64,000 nt of DNA from Flavobacterium urocaniciphilum (GCF_900110615.1 NZ_FOEI01000001.1:1-64000), one strand, 5' to 3'. Positions 24,650-35,146 are shown, numbered from the stretch's first letter. Program-made: numbers and translations. Notes: generated by a model from the sequence alone, not told the origin.

Positions 24650-26386
24650 TTATCCTTTTACGTTTCCTCTTGGAGTTTTCTTGTTAGATTTTGGACCAAC
24701 TTTAGACATTGCACATCTAAATCCAATGTAGTCAGTTGCCATATCTTGTGGGAAATATCTTCTTGAAGCTGGATCTAACCAGTAAGCTCTATCTCTCCAT
24801 GAACCACCTTTGTAAACTCTTACGTTATCATCGATTAAAGTAGTTCTGTTGTTATCTCTGTCGTATTTTTTAGACATGCTTCCAGCACTATCAACATCAA
24901 TTTTGTGAATTGGAGCTTGGTACATTCTCTTTTTAGGATCATTAGCTTCTTTTGCTTCTTCTTCAGATGAACCGAAATCAAAGTATTTAGAAGATTGTCT
25001 GTCACCATCTCTGTAATTTCTATTGTCAGAAGTAGAGAATTGAGTTCTTAAGTATGTTTCATTATCATCAACAGGAACTTGTGCAATTTGACCAGGGAAA
25101 CTTCTAGCCATAATTTTACCGTTGCTTAATGTATCATATTTAATGTTGTCAACAGTAACCATTTCTACAGTTCCGTCTTCACCAATTTTATTTTTAGTAT
25201 ATACGTTACCTCTGAAGTAGTTGAAGTCGTTTGCTTCATCATCAACGATAGGTCTGTAAACATCTTGTACCCACTCAGCAACGTTACCAGCCATATCATA
25301 TAAACCAAAATCATTTGGAGAATAAGCTTTTACATAGTTAGTAATATCTGCACCATCATCAGACCATCCAGCGATACCACCGTAATCTCCTCTTCCTTGT
25401 TTGAAGTTAGCTAATTGGTCACCTCTATATTGTCTTTTTCCAGAACGAGTGTATTGTCCTTTCCAAGGATATTTCTTTTGACCTTTATAGATATTGTATT
25501 CTCTATTTCCTACTAATGCTAAAGCAGCATATTCCCATTCAGCTTCAGTTGGTAATCTGTACTCAGGTAAAATGATACCTGAACTTCTTTGAGCGTAAAC
25601 ATTTTTAGCTTCAGAAGTAGATCCGTCAGCAGCAGTAGCTCCTTTTGGTGCTCTTCTTCCACTTTTTTGACCCATTTGTTTTTTAAGTACAATTTCTTCG
25701 TTACCAGCAAAAGTTTTTGAAGGTGAGTTGATGTATGATTCTGTATCAAAGTTTGATTCAGCAGTTACATCTTGACCTAAACTAATTTTGTTATCTTTCT
25801 TTAAATATCCTTCTTTTTCTAAGATATTTTCGTTAACACGGTTAGTTCTCCACTCACAAAACTCAGTTGCTTGAATCCAGTTTACACCTACTACTGGGTA
25901 GTTAGCATAAGCAGGATGTCTTAAGTAGTTGTTAGTCATCGTTTCGTTATAACCTAAACGATTTCTCCATACTAAAGTATCTGGAATTGCTCCGTTATAA
26001 ATGTGTTTGTAATTATCTTCCGTTGGAGGATATACAGACTTAACCCAGAATAAATATTCTGAATACATCATGTTTGTAACTTCAGTTTCATCCATGAAGA
26101 AAGATTGAACGTGTTGTTTAGTTGGAGTGTTGTTCCAATCGTGCATTACGTCGTCTTCAACTTTTCCCATAGTAAACGTTCCACCTTCAATTGAAACCAT
26201 TCCTGGTGGTGTTTCTTGTTTTTTGAACTTCGTGTTATATTGGAAACCACCTTTTTTATCGTTGATTTTCCAACCAGTTGCAGTAGAACCTCCCTTTGTG
26301 CTCCCCTTTTTGCTACAACTTGTAAAACCTATTGCTAATGATAACGTCATTAACAATTTTAAAGCCATAATCTTAGTAACTTTCAT
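24650..26386 (-). CDS. gldJ: Gliding motility lipoprotein GldJ
   Basis: A 578-residue outer-membrane-associated lipoprotein required for gliding and T9SS function in Flavobacterium. The signal peptide ends in the lipobox IGFTSC, and the rest resembles the formylglycine-generating-enzyme fold: GMVSIEGGTFTMG, DETEVTNMMYSEYL, YRLPTEAEWEYAA, DFGLYDMAGNVAEWV and KGGSWRDRAYWLDP. In GldJ this fold is structural, not an active FGE. It is divergent from porU with a 195-base gap, the known flavobacterial gldJ-porU-porV arrangement. Confidence 0.95.
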   Translation of the reverse strand: MKVTKIMALKLLMTLSLAIGFTSCSKKGSTKGGSTATGWKINDKKGGFQYNTKFKKQETPPGMVSIEGGTFTMGKVEDDVMHDWNNTPTKQHVQSFFMDETEVTNMMYSEYLFWVKSVYPPTEDNYKHIYNGAIPDTLVWRNRLGYNETMTNNYLRHPAYANYPVVGVNWIQATEFCEWRTNRVNENILEKEGYLKKDNKISLGQDVTAESNFDTESYINSPSKTFAGNEEIVLKKQMGQKSGRRAPKGATAADGSTSEAKNVYAQRSSGIILPEYRLPTEAEWEYAALALVGNREYNIYKGQKKYPWKGQYTRSGKRQYRGDQLANFKQGRGDYGGIAGWSDDGADITNYVKAYSPNDFGLYDMAGNVAEWVQDVYRPIVDDEANDFNYFRGNVYTKNKIGEDGTVEMVTVDNIKYDTLSNGKIMARSFPGQIAQVPVDDNETYLRTQFSTSDNRNYRDGDRQSSKYFDFGSSEEEAKEANDPKKRMYQAPIHKIDVDSAGSMSKKYDRDNNRTTLIDDNVRVYKGGSWRDRAYWLDPASRRYFPQDMATDYIGFRCAMSKVGPKSNKKTPRGNVKG

Positions 26387-26581
26387 ACTTTAGTAGGTAA
26401 TAATTTAAGTGCCGCAAGATAATAATAAACCATTAATATGCAACAAAAAAATTAAAAAAAAATTAAACTTTTTTTCGCTCGATATTTTATTAACGTAATA
26501 GTCACGTTAATTATTGTTTAAACTTATGATTTTTTTAAGATTAATTACAATATTTTACTTTATTTTGCGTTAAATATGACA

Positions 26582-29500
26582 ATGAAAAAGATATTTTTAA
26601 CTTTAGTTTTTTGCGCTTTTTTAGGGTTTTCACAGAATTCTAAAGAGTTTTCGCTTACATGGTCTAATACAAATAAGATTAATGTAGTTAATACGAAATT
26701 TTCAATTCCACAATTTCAAAATGAATATTTTGAGTTCAATACAGACAATAGAACAATTAAATTTATTGCTGCTATAAAAGTTGAGAATTTAGTTGCTGAA
26801 TCTTCAGTTGTTCTTAAAAATGTAAAATTTGAAAATGTTGATCCTTCTTATTTAGGAGATTTAAATGTTCATAAAATCTCTTCTAATTTAGATTTTAAAG
26901 CGAAATCTACCCTTGCAAGAAATGATGCTTATTTGGCTTTTTCTTTTAATCCTATTATTAAGGATGGCTTATCGTATAAAAAAGTTAAGTCGTTTATCGT
27001 TGAGTATAATTTTAATACTACAGGTAAAAATTCAAATGTTACTAATTCTATTTATAATTCTGTTTTAGCAAATGGTGTTTGGAAAAAGTTTTATGTTGAA
27101 AAATCAGGAGTATATAAATTAAGTAAGAGTTTCCTTCAAAGTATTGGGGTTAATACGAATGTAGATCCAAGAAACATTAAAGTTTTTGGAAATGGAGGGC
27201 GAATGTTGCCTTTGTTAAATAGTGTATATTACCCTGAGGACTTAGCGGAAAATGCAATTCAATTTATTGGTGAGGAAGATGGTGTTTTTAATGATAGTGA
27301 TTATATTTTGTTTTACGCGGAAGGTGTAGATACTTATAATGAAGAAAGTGTAACCCATGTTAATTTATTTGAGGAAAAATCATATTATTTCATTACTTCT
27401 GATGGTGGAGCAGGTAAAAGAATTCAAAATTACATTGAACCATCAGGTTCTTCAAGTTTGAATTTAACTAATTATGATGGCTATGTATTTCATGAAATTG
27501 ATTTAGTAAATCCTGGAAAAATTGGTAGACGTTGGTTTGGTGAAAACTTCGATCTTGAAGAAAGTCAGAATTTCGATTTTAATTTGCCTAATTATGTTGC
27601 GGGTTCTCCAGTTAATTTCTTTGGTAACTTTTGTGCTATTTCTTTTGGGAATTCCTCTTTTAAAATAAAAGCAAACGGAACTAGTATTGGAAATGCACCC
27701 ATTTTGTCTTTAGCTACTAATCCTGGAGTATTAGGTTTTGAAAATATTCTAAATACAAATTTTATTCCTACGAATAATTCAGTAACAATTAATGTAGAAT
27801 ACGATGATGGTGGAGTGCCTTCTTCAAGAGGTTACTTAGATTATATTACTTTGAAATATAATGCTGAATTAAAAGGATATGGGAAACAGTTTTTGTTTTC
27901 AAATAGTTCAGTTGAAACGAATATAGGTATTGGACAATTTACAATTTCTAATGCTTCAAATATTAAATCGGTTTGGGAAATTACTGATTTGTATAATGTT
28001 ACAAAGATTGATAATACACAAAATTCGCTGTCTTTCAAGTTACCATTGGGGCAAAAAAGAAAATTTGTGGTTGTTGATTATGCCGATTTGTATTCGCCTT
28101 TAACGGTAACTGATTCAAATGTTGCGAATCAAAATTTAAAAGGAACAATATTTCAAAATAATCTAGGTGAAAATAAAGACATAGATTATTTAATTATTAC
28201 TCCTAATTCATTAGTAGCTCAAGCTGAAAATCTAGCTAATTTTCATAGAAATAATTCGGGTATGAGAGTTAAAGTGGTTACTTTAAATTCTATTTATGCT
28301 GAATTTGGAGGTGGAAAACAAGATATAGCTGCCATTCGAAATTTTATTAGATATGTTTATAATAACAATCCCTCTTTTCCGAATGATCAAGTAAAATATG
28401 TCAATCTTTTCGGAGATGCATCCTATGATTATAAAAATAGAATTAATAATAATACAAACATTGTTCCTGTATTTCACGGGTTTTATCCATCAAATTCATT
28501 AAGTCCAAATAACACTACCAACTTTTCATTATTCAATTCATTTATGTCGGATGATTTTTATGTAATGATGGATAATAATGAAGGACAAATGGATAACTTA
28601 ATTCCAGATGGTTTGGATATTGCTGTAGGAAGAATGTTAGTTTCTTCAAATGGTCAGGCATCTGATATGGTAAATAAAGTTTATGATTACCATGATGAAA
28701 AATCTTATGGAAGATGGAGGTTGAATTTAGCTTATTATGCGGATGATCCAGATCCTTTTAAATCAGGAGATTATTATTTGCAAGTTGATTTGAATAATTT
28801 AGCGGATGATGTTTCTGATGCTTATCCTTTTTTTAATACTAAAAAGATACTAACAGACGCTTATATGCAACAAGTTAGCGCTGGTGGTCCACGTTATCCT
28901 CAGGCGAAGAAAGATTTTATTGATACAATAGAATTAGGAGCATTGGTATTAAATTATTACGGACATGGTAACGAAGAAAGTTTTGCTATTGAAAGAATTT
29001 TTGAAAAAGCAGATGCTCAAGCTTTGCATAATAAAAATAAGTATCCTCTTTTTATAACAATTACATGTGAATTTACACGATTCGATGATCCAAATCGTCC
29101 AACAGGTGGGGAATACATGTATTGGAATAAGGCCGGAGGCGCAATTTCGTTACTAGCAACTACAAGACAAATTGGTCAATCTTTAGGGATTCAATTAAAT
29201 GAAGAAATTTATGATCATTTATTTGTAATGGAAAATAATTCTTATTTGTCTATTGCTGAAGCTTTTCGACGTTCTAAAATTGCGGTAGGTAGTACGAATA
29301 AACGTGTTGTTTTTTATATTGGTGATCCAGCATTAAAATTAGCTATTCCAAAACCAAATATTGTTTTAACACATGTTAATGGAGAAGATATTAATACTAC
29401 CACTTTATCTCTTCAAGCTTTGTCAATGGCAACATTAAAAGGTGAAGTTTTAGATCAAAATAATGTGTTAATGTCAACATATAATGGAGATTTAGCAGTT

Positions 29501-30457
29501 CAAGTTTATGATAAAGATTTAAATAGGTTAACCTTAGATAACGATAATGTATCATTACCACCTTATAATCAACCAAAATTACAATTTGAAACTTTAGGAG
29601 AAGTTATTTATAGAGGAAATGCATCTGTTGTAAATGGTAAATTTGAATTTAGTTTTATCGTTCCTCAAGATATTCAAATTCCAATTGGAAGTGGTAGAGT
29701 TAGTTTTTATGCAAAAAGAACAAATCCTGTTTTAGAAGATCAAAGAGGTTTTAATACGCAAATTAAAGTTGGAGGTGTGAATTTAACAGCGCCTGCCGAC
29801 ACAACTCCTCCAAAAGTAAAATTGTATATGAATGATACTAATTTTGTTAATGGTGGTATTACCAATGAAAATCCAATTTTTTTAGCTTTTCTTGAAGATG
29901 AACACGGAATCAATACGGCTAGTGGAATCGGACATGATATTGTTGCAATTTTAGATGGTGATGAAAATAATCCTTATATTTTAAATGATTATTATGAAAC
30001 AGAGAATGATGATTATACTAAAGGAAAAGTAACGTATCCATTTCAGAATTTAACACCAGGTTTGCATACAATTTTATTTAAAGCTTGGGATGTTTATAAC
30101 AATATTATTACGGCTGAAATTCAGTTTGTGGTTATAGGAAACGAAGAATTATCACTTGAACATGTGTTAAATTATCCAAATCCTTTTGTAAGTTATACAG
30201 AGTTTTGGTTCAATCATAATAGGCCTTTTGAGCCGTTAGATGTCCAAGTTCAAATCTTAACTATTAGTGGTAAATTGGTGAAAACAATTAATCAAACTAT
30301 TGTAAGTGAAGGGTTTAACTCAAGGGATGTAAAATGGGATGGCAAAGATGATTTTGGAGACAGAATTGGAAAAGGTGTTTATGTATACAAACTAACAGTG
30401 AAATCAACCGTTACAGGTAAAAAAGCAGAAAAAGTAGAAAAACTTGTAATCCTATAA
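26582..30457 (+). CDS. porU: Type IX secretion system sortase PorU
   Basis: A 1291-residue cell-surface C25-type cysteine peptidase that removes C-terminal sorting domains from T9SS cargo and attaches cargo to the surface glycolipid. The signal peptide is MKKIFLTLVFCAFLGFSQ. The caspase-like catalytic part shows the His in NYYGHGNEESF and the Cys in FITITCEFTRFDDP. The C terminus has a sorting-domain-like end (LNYPNPFVSYTEFWF, GKGVYVYKLTV). Two in-frame ATGs (26576, 26582) are possible; the second gives the standard signal peptide. porV follows. Confidence 0.95.
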   Translation: MKKIFLTLVFCAFLGFSQNSKEFSLTWSNTNKINVVNTKFSIPQFQNEYFEFNTDNRTIKFIAAIKVENLVAESSVVLKNVKFENVDPSYLGDLNVHKISSNLDFKAKSTLARNDAYLAFSFNPIIKDGLSYKKVKSFIVEYNFNTTGKNSNVTNSIYNSVLANGVWKKFYVEKSGVYKLSKSFLQSIGVNTNVDPRNIKVFGNGGRMLPLLNSVYYPEDLAENAIQFIGEEDGVFNDSDYILFYAEGVDTYNEESVTHVNLFEEKSYYFITSDGGAGKRIQNYIEPSGSSSLNLTNYDGYVFHEIDLVNPGKIGRRWFGENFDLEESQNFDFNLPNYVAGSPVNFFGNFCAISFGNSSFKIKANGTSIGNAPILSLATNPGVLGFENILNTNFIPTNNSVTINVEYDDGGVPSSRGYLDYITLKYNAELKGYGKQFLFSNSSVETNIGIGQFTISNASNIKSVWEITDLYNVTKIDNTQNSLSFKLPLGQKRKFVVVDYADLYSPLTVTDSNVANQNLKGTIFQNNLGENKDIDYLIITPNSLVAQAENLANFHRNNSGMRVKVVTLNSIYAEFGGGKQDIAAIRNFIRYVYNNNPSFPNDQVKYVNLFGDASYDYKNRINNNTNIVPVFHGFYPSNSLSPNNTTNFSLFNSFMSDDFYVMMDNNEGQMDNLIPDGLDIAVGRMLVSSNGQASDMVNKVYDYHDEKSYGRWRLNLAYYADDPDPFKSGDYYLQVDLNNLADDVSDAYPFFNTKKILTDAYMQQVSAGGPRYPQAKKDFIDTIELGALVLNYYGHGNEESFAIERIFEKADAQALHNKNKYPLFITITCEFTRFDDPNRPTGGEYMYWNKAGGAISLLATTRQIGQSLGIQLNEEIYDHLFVMENNSYLSIAEAFRRSKIAVGSTNKRVVFYIGDPALKLAIPKPNIVLTHVNGEDINTTTLSLQALSMATLKGEVLDQNNVLMSTYNGDLAVQVYDKDLNRLTLDNDNVSLPPYNQPKLQFETLGEVIYRGNASVVNGKFEFSFIVPQDIQIPIGSGRVSFYAKRTNPVLEDQRGFNTQIKVGGVNLTAPADTTPPKVKLYMNDTNFVNGGITNENPIFLAFLEDEHGINTASGIGHDIVAILDGDENNPYILNDYYETENDDYTKGKVTYPFQNLTPGLHTILFKAWDVYNNIITAEIQFVVIGNEELSLEHVLNYPNPFVSYTEFWFNHNRPFEPLDVQVQILTISGKLVKTINQTIVSEGFNSRDVKWDGKDDFGDRIGKGVYVYKLTVKSTVTGKKAEKVEKLVIL

Positions 30458-30473
30458 AAAAAATGTATATTTG
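30444..30473 (+). promoter_or_regulatory. Promoter of porV
   Basis: TTG at 30444-30446, 19 bases, then TATATTTG at 30466-30473: a near-perfect Bacteroidota promoter starting within the end of porU. It suggests that porV can be transcribed apart from porU. Confidence 0.6.
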
Positions 30474-30549
30474 TCGGCTTACTATAAAAAAAAGACCATT
30501 GACATAAAATTACATCTGAAAAACAAATATTAAAAACCAAAAACTACAG

Positions 30550-31746
30550 ATGAAAAATCTATTAAAATTTTTATCAATTATTTTAATTGCACAATTTGCA
30601 AGTGCACAAGATAGAGTAATAACTACAGGTGTGCCTTTCTTATTGATAGCTGCAGATGCTCGTTCAGCGGGTATGGCAGATATGGGTGTAGCGTCTTCTG
30701 CAGATGCTTATTCTCAACAATACAATCCATCAAAATATGCATTTATTAACCAAAAACAAGGTTTTTCGGTAAGTTACACGCCATATTTAACAAGCATTGC
30801 AAACGATATTTCATTAGGTCAAATTACCTATTACAATAGAATTAACGAGAGAAGTGCCTTTGCAGGAAGTTTACGTTATTTCGGTTTAGGTGATATTGAA
30901 TTAAGAAATTCTTTTGATGATCCAGGAAGAACGGTAAGTCCAAATGAGTTAGCAATTGATGGATCATATTCCTTAAAATTAAGTGAAACTTTTGGTATGG
31001 GTATTGCCGGACGTTATATTCGTTCGAACCTTAAAATTCCAGATTCAAATAATGATTCAAAGCCAGCTTCAACTTTTGCTGTTGATATTTCAGGTTTATT
31101 TCAATCTGAAGAGCAAGCTTATGAAAACTTTAATGGTAAATGGAGAGCAGGTTTCAATTTCCAAAATTTAGGTCCGAAAATTTCATATGATAACGATCAA
31201 TTAAATGAAAACTTTTTGCCAGCTAATATGAGATTAGGGGCTGCATTTGATTTCATTTTTGATGAATATAATAAGGTTAGTGTAATAGGAGAAGCTACTA
31301 AATTGTTAGTGCCAACTCCACAAATTCCAGGATCTCCAATCGATACAAATCAAGATGGTGATTTTACAGATCCAGAAGATGTTACTCAGGCAGAACAAAA
31401 TGCAATTAATAATGAGAAATATAGAAATATAAGTTGGACAAGTGGAATTTTTCAATCTTTTGGTGATGCGCCAGACGGATTCTCTGAAGAATTAAAAGAA
31501 TTTACTTGGGCATTAGGAGCAGAATATTGGTATCAAGATTCATTTGCTTTAAGAACAGGTTATTTTAATGAAAGCATTGAAAAAGGAGCTAGAAAGTATT
31601 TAACTTTAGGAGCAGGATTCAAATACAATGTTGTTAAAATCGATGTTTCTTATCTATTCTCTGCATCAAAAGTGAGAAACCCATTAGAAAATACATTACG
31701 TTTTTCTCTAACGTTTAATTTCGGTGATACGTACGATGAAAATTAA
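30550..31746 (+). CDS. porV: T9SS outer-membrane protein PorV (LptO)
   Basis: A 398-residue outer-membrane beta-barrel of the FadL-like class. After a signal peptide ending FASAQ it has the family start VPFLLIAADARSAGMADMGV and ends in alternating barrel strands with a C-terminal aromatic stretch (LRFSLTFNFGD). PorV delivers folded cargo from the SprA translocon to the sortase PorU. A terminator follows at 31767. Confidence 0.95.
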   Translation: MKNLLKFLSIILIAQFASAQDRVITTGVPFLLIAADARSAGMADMGVASSADAYSQQYNPSKYAFINQKQGFSVSYTPYLTSIANDISLGQITYYNRINERSAFAGSLRYFGLGDIELRNSFDDPGRTVSPNELAIDGSYSLKLSETFGMGIAGRYIRSNLKIPDSNNDSKPASTFAVDISGLFQSEEQAYENFNGKWRAGFNFQNLGPKISYDNDQLNENFLPANMRLGAAFDFIFDEYNKVSVIGEATKLLVPTPQIPGSPIDTNQDGDFTDPEDVTQAEQNAINNEKYRNISWTSGIFQSFGDAPDGFSEELKEFTWALGAEYWYQDSFALRTGYFNESIEKGARKYLTLGAGFKYNVVKIDVSYLFSASKVRNPLENTLRFSLTFNFGDTYDEN

Positions 31747-31766
31747 TAATGATAAATATTAAATTT

Positions 31767-31802
31767 AAATCCAAATTCATTTTTTTGAATTTGGATTTTT
31801 TT
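31767..31802 (+). terminator. Terminator after porV
   Basis: Stem AAATCCAAATTCA / TGAATTTGGATTT (31767-31779 and 31786-31798) then Ts. Confidence 0.88.
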
Positions 31803-31838
31803 TCCTAAAAAAGTTAGAAATAATAGTAAAATTAATAT

Positions 31839-32321
31839 ATGAAGGAAATTCAAGTAGCAACAAAATTATCAGTTTATGATTCAATTGACGAATTGGCAAT
31901 AACAGAAAAAGAATATATGCTTCAAGCAGTTGAAATTAGAAAAAAGGCATATGCGCCCTATTCAAATTTTCAAGTCGGAGCAGCAATTGTTTTGGATAAT
32001 GGAGTTGTTTTGCAGGGTTCAAATCAAGAAAACGCCGCTTATCCATCTGGATTATGTGCAGAAAGAGTCGTGATTTTTTATGCAGGTGCCAATTATCCTA
32101 ATAATAAAATTGAAAAATTATTTATTTCTGCTACACCATCGGATAGAGAATCTGATACGCCAATTCCGCCATGTGGAGCATGTAGACAATCAATTGCAGA
32201 ATATGAAATTAAACAAGACTTGCCAATTGAAATCTATTTTATGGGTGCAAAAGGGCAGATTTATAAGTCGGATTCTTTGAAGAATTTATTGCCGTTTATG
32301 TTTGATAAAGCAAGTTTGTAA
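31839..32321 (+). CDS. cdd: Cytidine deaminase
   Basis: A 160-residue zinc enzyme converting cytidine and deoxycytidine to the uridine forms (pyrimidine salvage). Zinc and proton-transfer residues are in NAAYPSGLCAERVVIF (Cys, Glu) and PPCGACRQS (two Cys). YAPYSNFQVGAAIVLDNG is the substrate loop. The order porV-cdd-pdhA is conserved in Flavobacterium. It has no clear promoter box of its own. Confidence 0.95.
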   Translation: MKEIQVATKLSVYDSIDELAITEKEYMLQAVEIRKKAYAPYSNFQVGAAIVLDNGVVLQGSNQENAAYPSGLCAERVVIFYAGANYPNNKIEKLFISATPSDRESDTPIPPCGACRQSIAEYEIKQDLPIEIYFMGAKGQIYKSDSLKNLLPFMFDKASL

Positions 32322-32405
32322 CAAGTTCGATATAAAAAAATGTTATATTTTGATAAAATTGTAAAAATTGGTGCTATTAAATTTTTTCAATATAAATCGA
32401 AGTAG

Positions 32406-32413
32406 TATTTTTG
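32406..32413 (+). promoter_or_regulatory. Putative -7 box (TATTTTTG) of the pdh operon
   Basis: TATTTTTG fits TAnnTTTG and lies 39 bases before the pdhA ATG, in the 131-base gap after cdd. Confidence 0.5.
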
Positions 32414-32452
32414 TCGTTCTATTTAAAAAATAATTAAAATTAATATAAGATA

Positions 32453-33454
32453 ATGAAACCAATTACAAAAGAAGTATATCTAAAATGGTATGAAGACATG
32501 CAGTTTTGGAGAAAGTTTGAAGACAAATTAGCTGCATTATATATACAACAAAAAGTAAGAGGATTTCTTCATTTATATAATGGACAAGAAGCTGTTTTAG
32601 CAGGTGCATTACATGCTATGGAGTTAGGCGGAAAAGATAAAATGATTACAGCATATAGAAATCACGTTCAACCAATTGGTATGGGTGTTGATCCTAAAGC
32701 AGTAATGGCAGAATTATTAGGAAAAGTTACTGGTACATCAAAAGGAATGGGTGGTTCGATGCATATTTTCTCTAAAGAACACGGGTTCTACGGAGGACAT
32801 GGTATCGTTGGAGCTCAAATTCCTGTAGGAGCTGGTATGGCTTTCGCTGATAAATATTTTGAAACGGGTGGCGTTACGTTAACTTATTTTGGTGATGGTG
32901 CTGCACGTCAAGGTTCTTTACACGAAGCATTCAATATGGCGATGAACTGGAAATTACCTGTAGTATTTATCTGTGAAAACAATGGATACGCAATGGGAAC
33001 TTCAGTAGAAAGAACTGCCAATCATACTGATATTTGGAAATTAGGTTTAGGGTATGAAATGCCTTGCGGACCAGTAGATGGTATGAATCCAGTAAAAGTT
33101 GCTGAAGCAATGCATGAAGCAATGGAAAGAGCTAGAAGAGGAGAAGGACCAACTTTCTTAGAAATGAAAACGTATAGATATAGAGGTCACTCTATGTCGG
33201 ATGCGCAACACTATAGAACAAAAGAAGAGGTAGAAGAATACAAAAAAATCGACCCAATTACTCAAGTGTTAGACATCATCAAAGAAAATAAATATGCAAC
33301 TGATGCTGAGATTGAAGCTATCGATCAAAGAGTAAATGATTTAGTTGCAGAATGTGAAAAATTCGCTGAAGAATCTCCATTCCCAGAAGCACAACAATTA
33401 TATGATGTTGTATACGAACAAGAAAATTATCCATTTATTCCACATAGACTATAA
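32453..33454 (+). CDS. pdhA: Pyruvate dehydrogenase E1 component, alpha subunit
   Basis: A 333-residue thiamine-diphosphate subunit of pyruvate dehydrogenase (pyruvate to acetyl-CoA). The ThDP/Mg motif begins GDGAARQGSLHEAFNMA and ends CENNGYAMGTS; TYRYRGHSMSDAQHYR is the phosphorylation-loop region of the family. The E2 gene follows after three bases. The E1-beta subunit is not encoded here and must lie elsewhere, as in other Flavobacteria. Confidence 0.95.
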   Translation: MKPITKEVYLKWYEDMQFWRKFEDKLAALYIQQKVRGFLHLYNGQEAVLAGALHAMELGGKDKMITAYRNHVQPIGMGVDPKAVMAELLGKVTGTSKGMGGSMHIFSKEHGFYGGHGIVGAQIPVGAGMAFADKYFETGGVTLTYFGDGAARQGSLHEAFNMAMNWKLPVVFICENNGYAMGTSVERTANHTDIWKLGLGYEMPCGPVDGMNPVKVAEAMHEAMERARRGEGPTFLEMKTYRYRGHSMSDAQHYRTKEEVEEYKKIDPITQVLDIIKENKYATDAEIEAIDQRVNDLVAECEKFAEESPFPEAQQLYDVVYEQENYPFIPHRL

Positions 33455-33457
33455 ATT

Positions 33458-35065
33458 ATGGCAACAGTAATTACAATGCCCCGTTTAAGTGATACCATGA
33501 CTGAAGGAGTTGTGGCGACTTGGTTGAAAAAAGTGGGTGATACAATTAAAACAGGTGAAATTTTAGCTGAAATTGAAACTGATAAAGCAACTATGGAATT
33601 TGAATCATTCTATGATGGTGTTTTATTACATATCGGAATTCAAGAAGGCGAAACTGCTCCAGTTGATTCATTATTAGCAATCGTTGGAAAAGCAGGTGAA
33701 GATTTTTCAGCTTTATTAGCAGGTGGTGTTCCAAAAGCGGAAGCAGCTCCAGTTGCTGAAGTAAAATCTGAAGCTCCAGTTGCAACTGCTAAAGCAGAAA
33801 TTCCTGCAGGAGTAAAAGTAGTAACGATGCCTCGTTTGTCTGATACAATGACAACAGGAACAGTTGCCACTTGGTTGAAAAAAGTAGGAGATGCTGTAAA
33901 AGAAGGAGATATTTTAGCGGAAATCGAAACAGATAAAGCTACTATGGAATTCGAATCTTTCAATGCAGGTACTTTATTATATATTGGTGTTGAAGAAGGA
34001 GGAACAGCTCCTGTTGATACAATTTTAGCAATCTTAGGTCCAGCTGGAACAGATGTTTCTGGTGTGGTAGCTAACTTTACAGTTGGTGGAACTGCTGAAG
34101 CTCCAAAAGTTGTAGAAACAAATTCGGCTCCTGCTCCAGTTATTGCAGAAGTTCAAACAAATACAAATGCATCAGGTAGAATTTTCGCTTCACCATTAGC
34201 TAAGAAAATTGCTCAAGATAAAGGAATCAATTTAGCTCAAGTAAAAGGTTCGGGTGAAAACGGAAGAATTACAAAATCAGATGTAGAAAACTTTACTCCG
34301 TCTGCAGCAAGTACACCAGCGCAATCAGTGTCTCAAGCTACAAGTTCTGTTTCAGAAGTAAAACCATTTGTTCCTGCTGGAGAAGTTTTCCAAGAAGAAA
34401 TTAAAAACTCTCAAATGCGTAAAACCATTGCGAGACGTTTATCGGAATCTAAATTTACAGCACCGCATTACTATTTAACAATTGAGTTAGATATGGATAA
34501 TGCGATTGCTTCAAGAAATATGATCAATAGCTTACCAGAAACTAAAGTATCATTCAATGATATGGTTATTAAAGCTTCTGCAATGGCATTGAAAAAACAT
34601 CCTCAAGTAAATTCTCAATGGAGAGAAGATGCAATGGTAATTAATCACCATGTAAATATTGGTGTAGCAGTTGCTGTAGAAGATGGTTTAATGGTTCCGG
34701 TATTGAAATTTACAGACCAAATGAGCTTAACTCAAATTGGTGTAAGTGTTAAAGATTTAGCTGGAAAAGCAAAATCGAAAAAAATCCAACCAGCTGAAAT
34801 GGAAGGAAGCACATTTACAATTTCTAATTTAGGAATGTTCGGAATTCAATCGTTTACTTCAATTATTAACCAACCAAATTCAGCTATTTTATCTGTTGGA
34901 GCGATTATTGAAAAACCTGTAGTTAAGAACGGACAAATCGTTGTTGGAAATACAATGACAGTTACTTTAGCATGCGATCACAGAACTGTTGATGGTGCTA
35001 CTGGAGCTCAATTCTTACAAACATTTAAAGCATTTATGGAAAATCCAGTTACAATGTTAGCGTAA
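33458..35065 (+). CDS. pdhC: Pyruvate dehydrogenase E2, dihydrolipoamide acetyltransferase
   Basis: A 535-residue E2 with two N-terminal lipoyl domains (about 1-77 and 122-200, each with ETDKATMEFES whose Lys carries lipoate), a peripheral-subunit-binding domain (about 245-280, ASPLAKKIAQDKGINLAQV) and the catalytic acetyltransferase (about 310-535) with active-site HRTVDGATGA. Ala/Pro/Glu-rich linkers join the parts. The two lipoyl domains are strongly similar to each other, also in DNA. Co-transcribed with pdhA. Confidence 0.95.
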   Translation: MATVITMPRLSDTMTEGVVATWLKKVGDTIKTGEILAEIETDKATMEFESFYDGVLLHIGIQEGETAPVDSLLAIVGKAGEDFSALLAGGVPKAEAAPVAEVKSEAPVATAKAEIPAGVKVVTMPRLSDTMTTGTVATWLKKVGDAVKEGDILAEIETDKATMEFESFNAGTLLYIGVEEGGTAPVDTILAILGPAGTDVSGVVANFTVGGTAEAPKVVETNSAPAPVIAEVQTNTNASGRIFASPLAKKIAQDKGINLAQVKGSGENGRITKSDVENFTPSAASTPAQSVSQATSSVSEVKPFVPAGEVFQEEIKNSQMRKTIARRLSESKFTAPHYYLTIELDMDNAIASRNMINSLPETKVSFNDMVIKASAMALKKHPQVNSQWREDAMVINHHVNIGVAVAVEDGLMVPVLKFTDQMSLTQIGVSVKDLAGKAKSKKIQPAEMEGSTFTISNLGMFGIQSFTSIINQPNSAILSVGAIIEKPVVKNGQIVVGNTMTVTLACDHRTVDGATGAQFLQTFKAFMENPVTMLA

Positions 35066-35089
35066 TTTTTCATAAAAAACATAAATTAG

Positions 35090-35125
35090 AATCCCATCTT
35101 GTCAATACTTGATGGGATTTTTTTA
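35090..35125 (+). terminator. Terminator after the pdh operon
   Basis: Stem AATCCCATC / GATGGGATT (35090-35098 and 35111-35119) followed by Ts. Confidence 0.85.
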
Positions 35126-35146
35126 TTTTTACTAAAATTTAAAAAT

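Noticed and set aside
33591..33963. Antisense open frames in the pyruvate dehydrogenase E2 gene
   Set aside because: They mirror the lipoyl domain and Ala-rich linker and have no independent signals.
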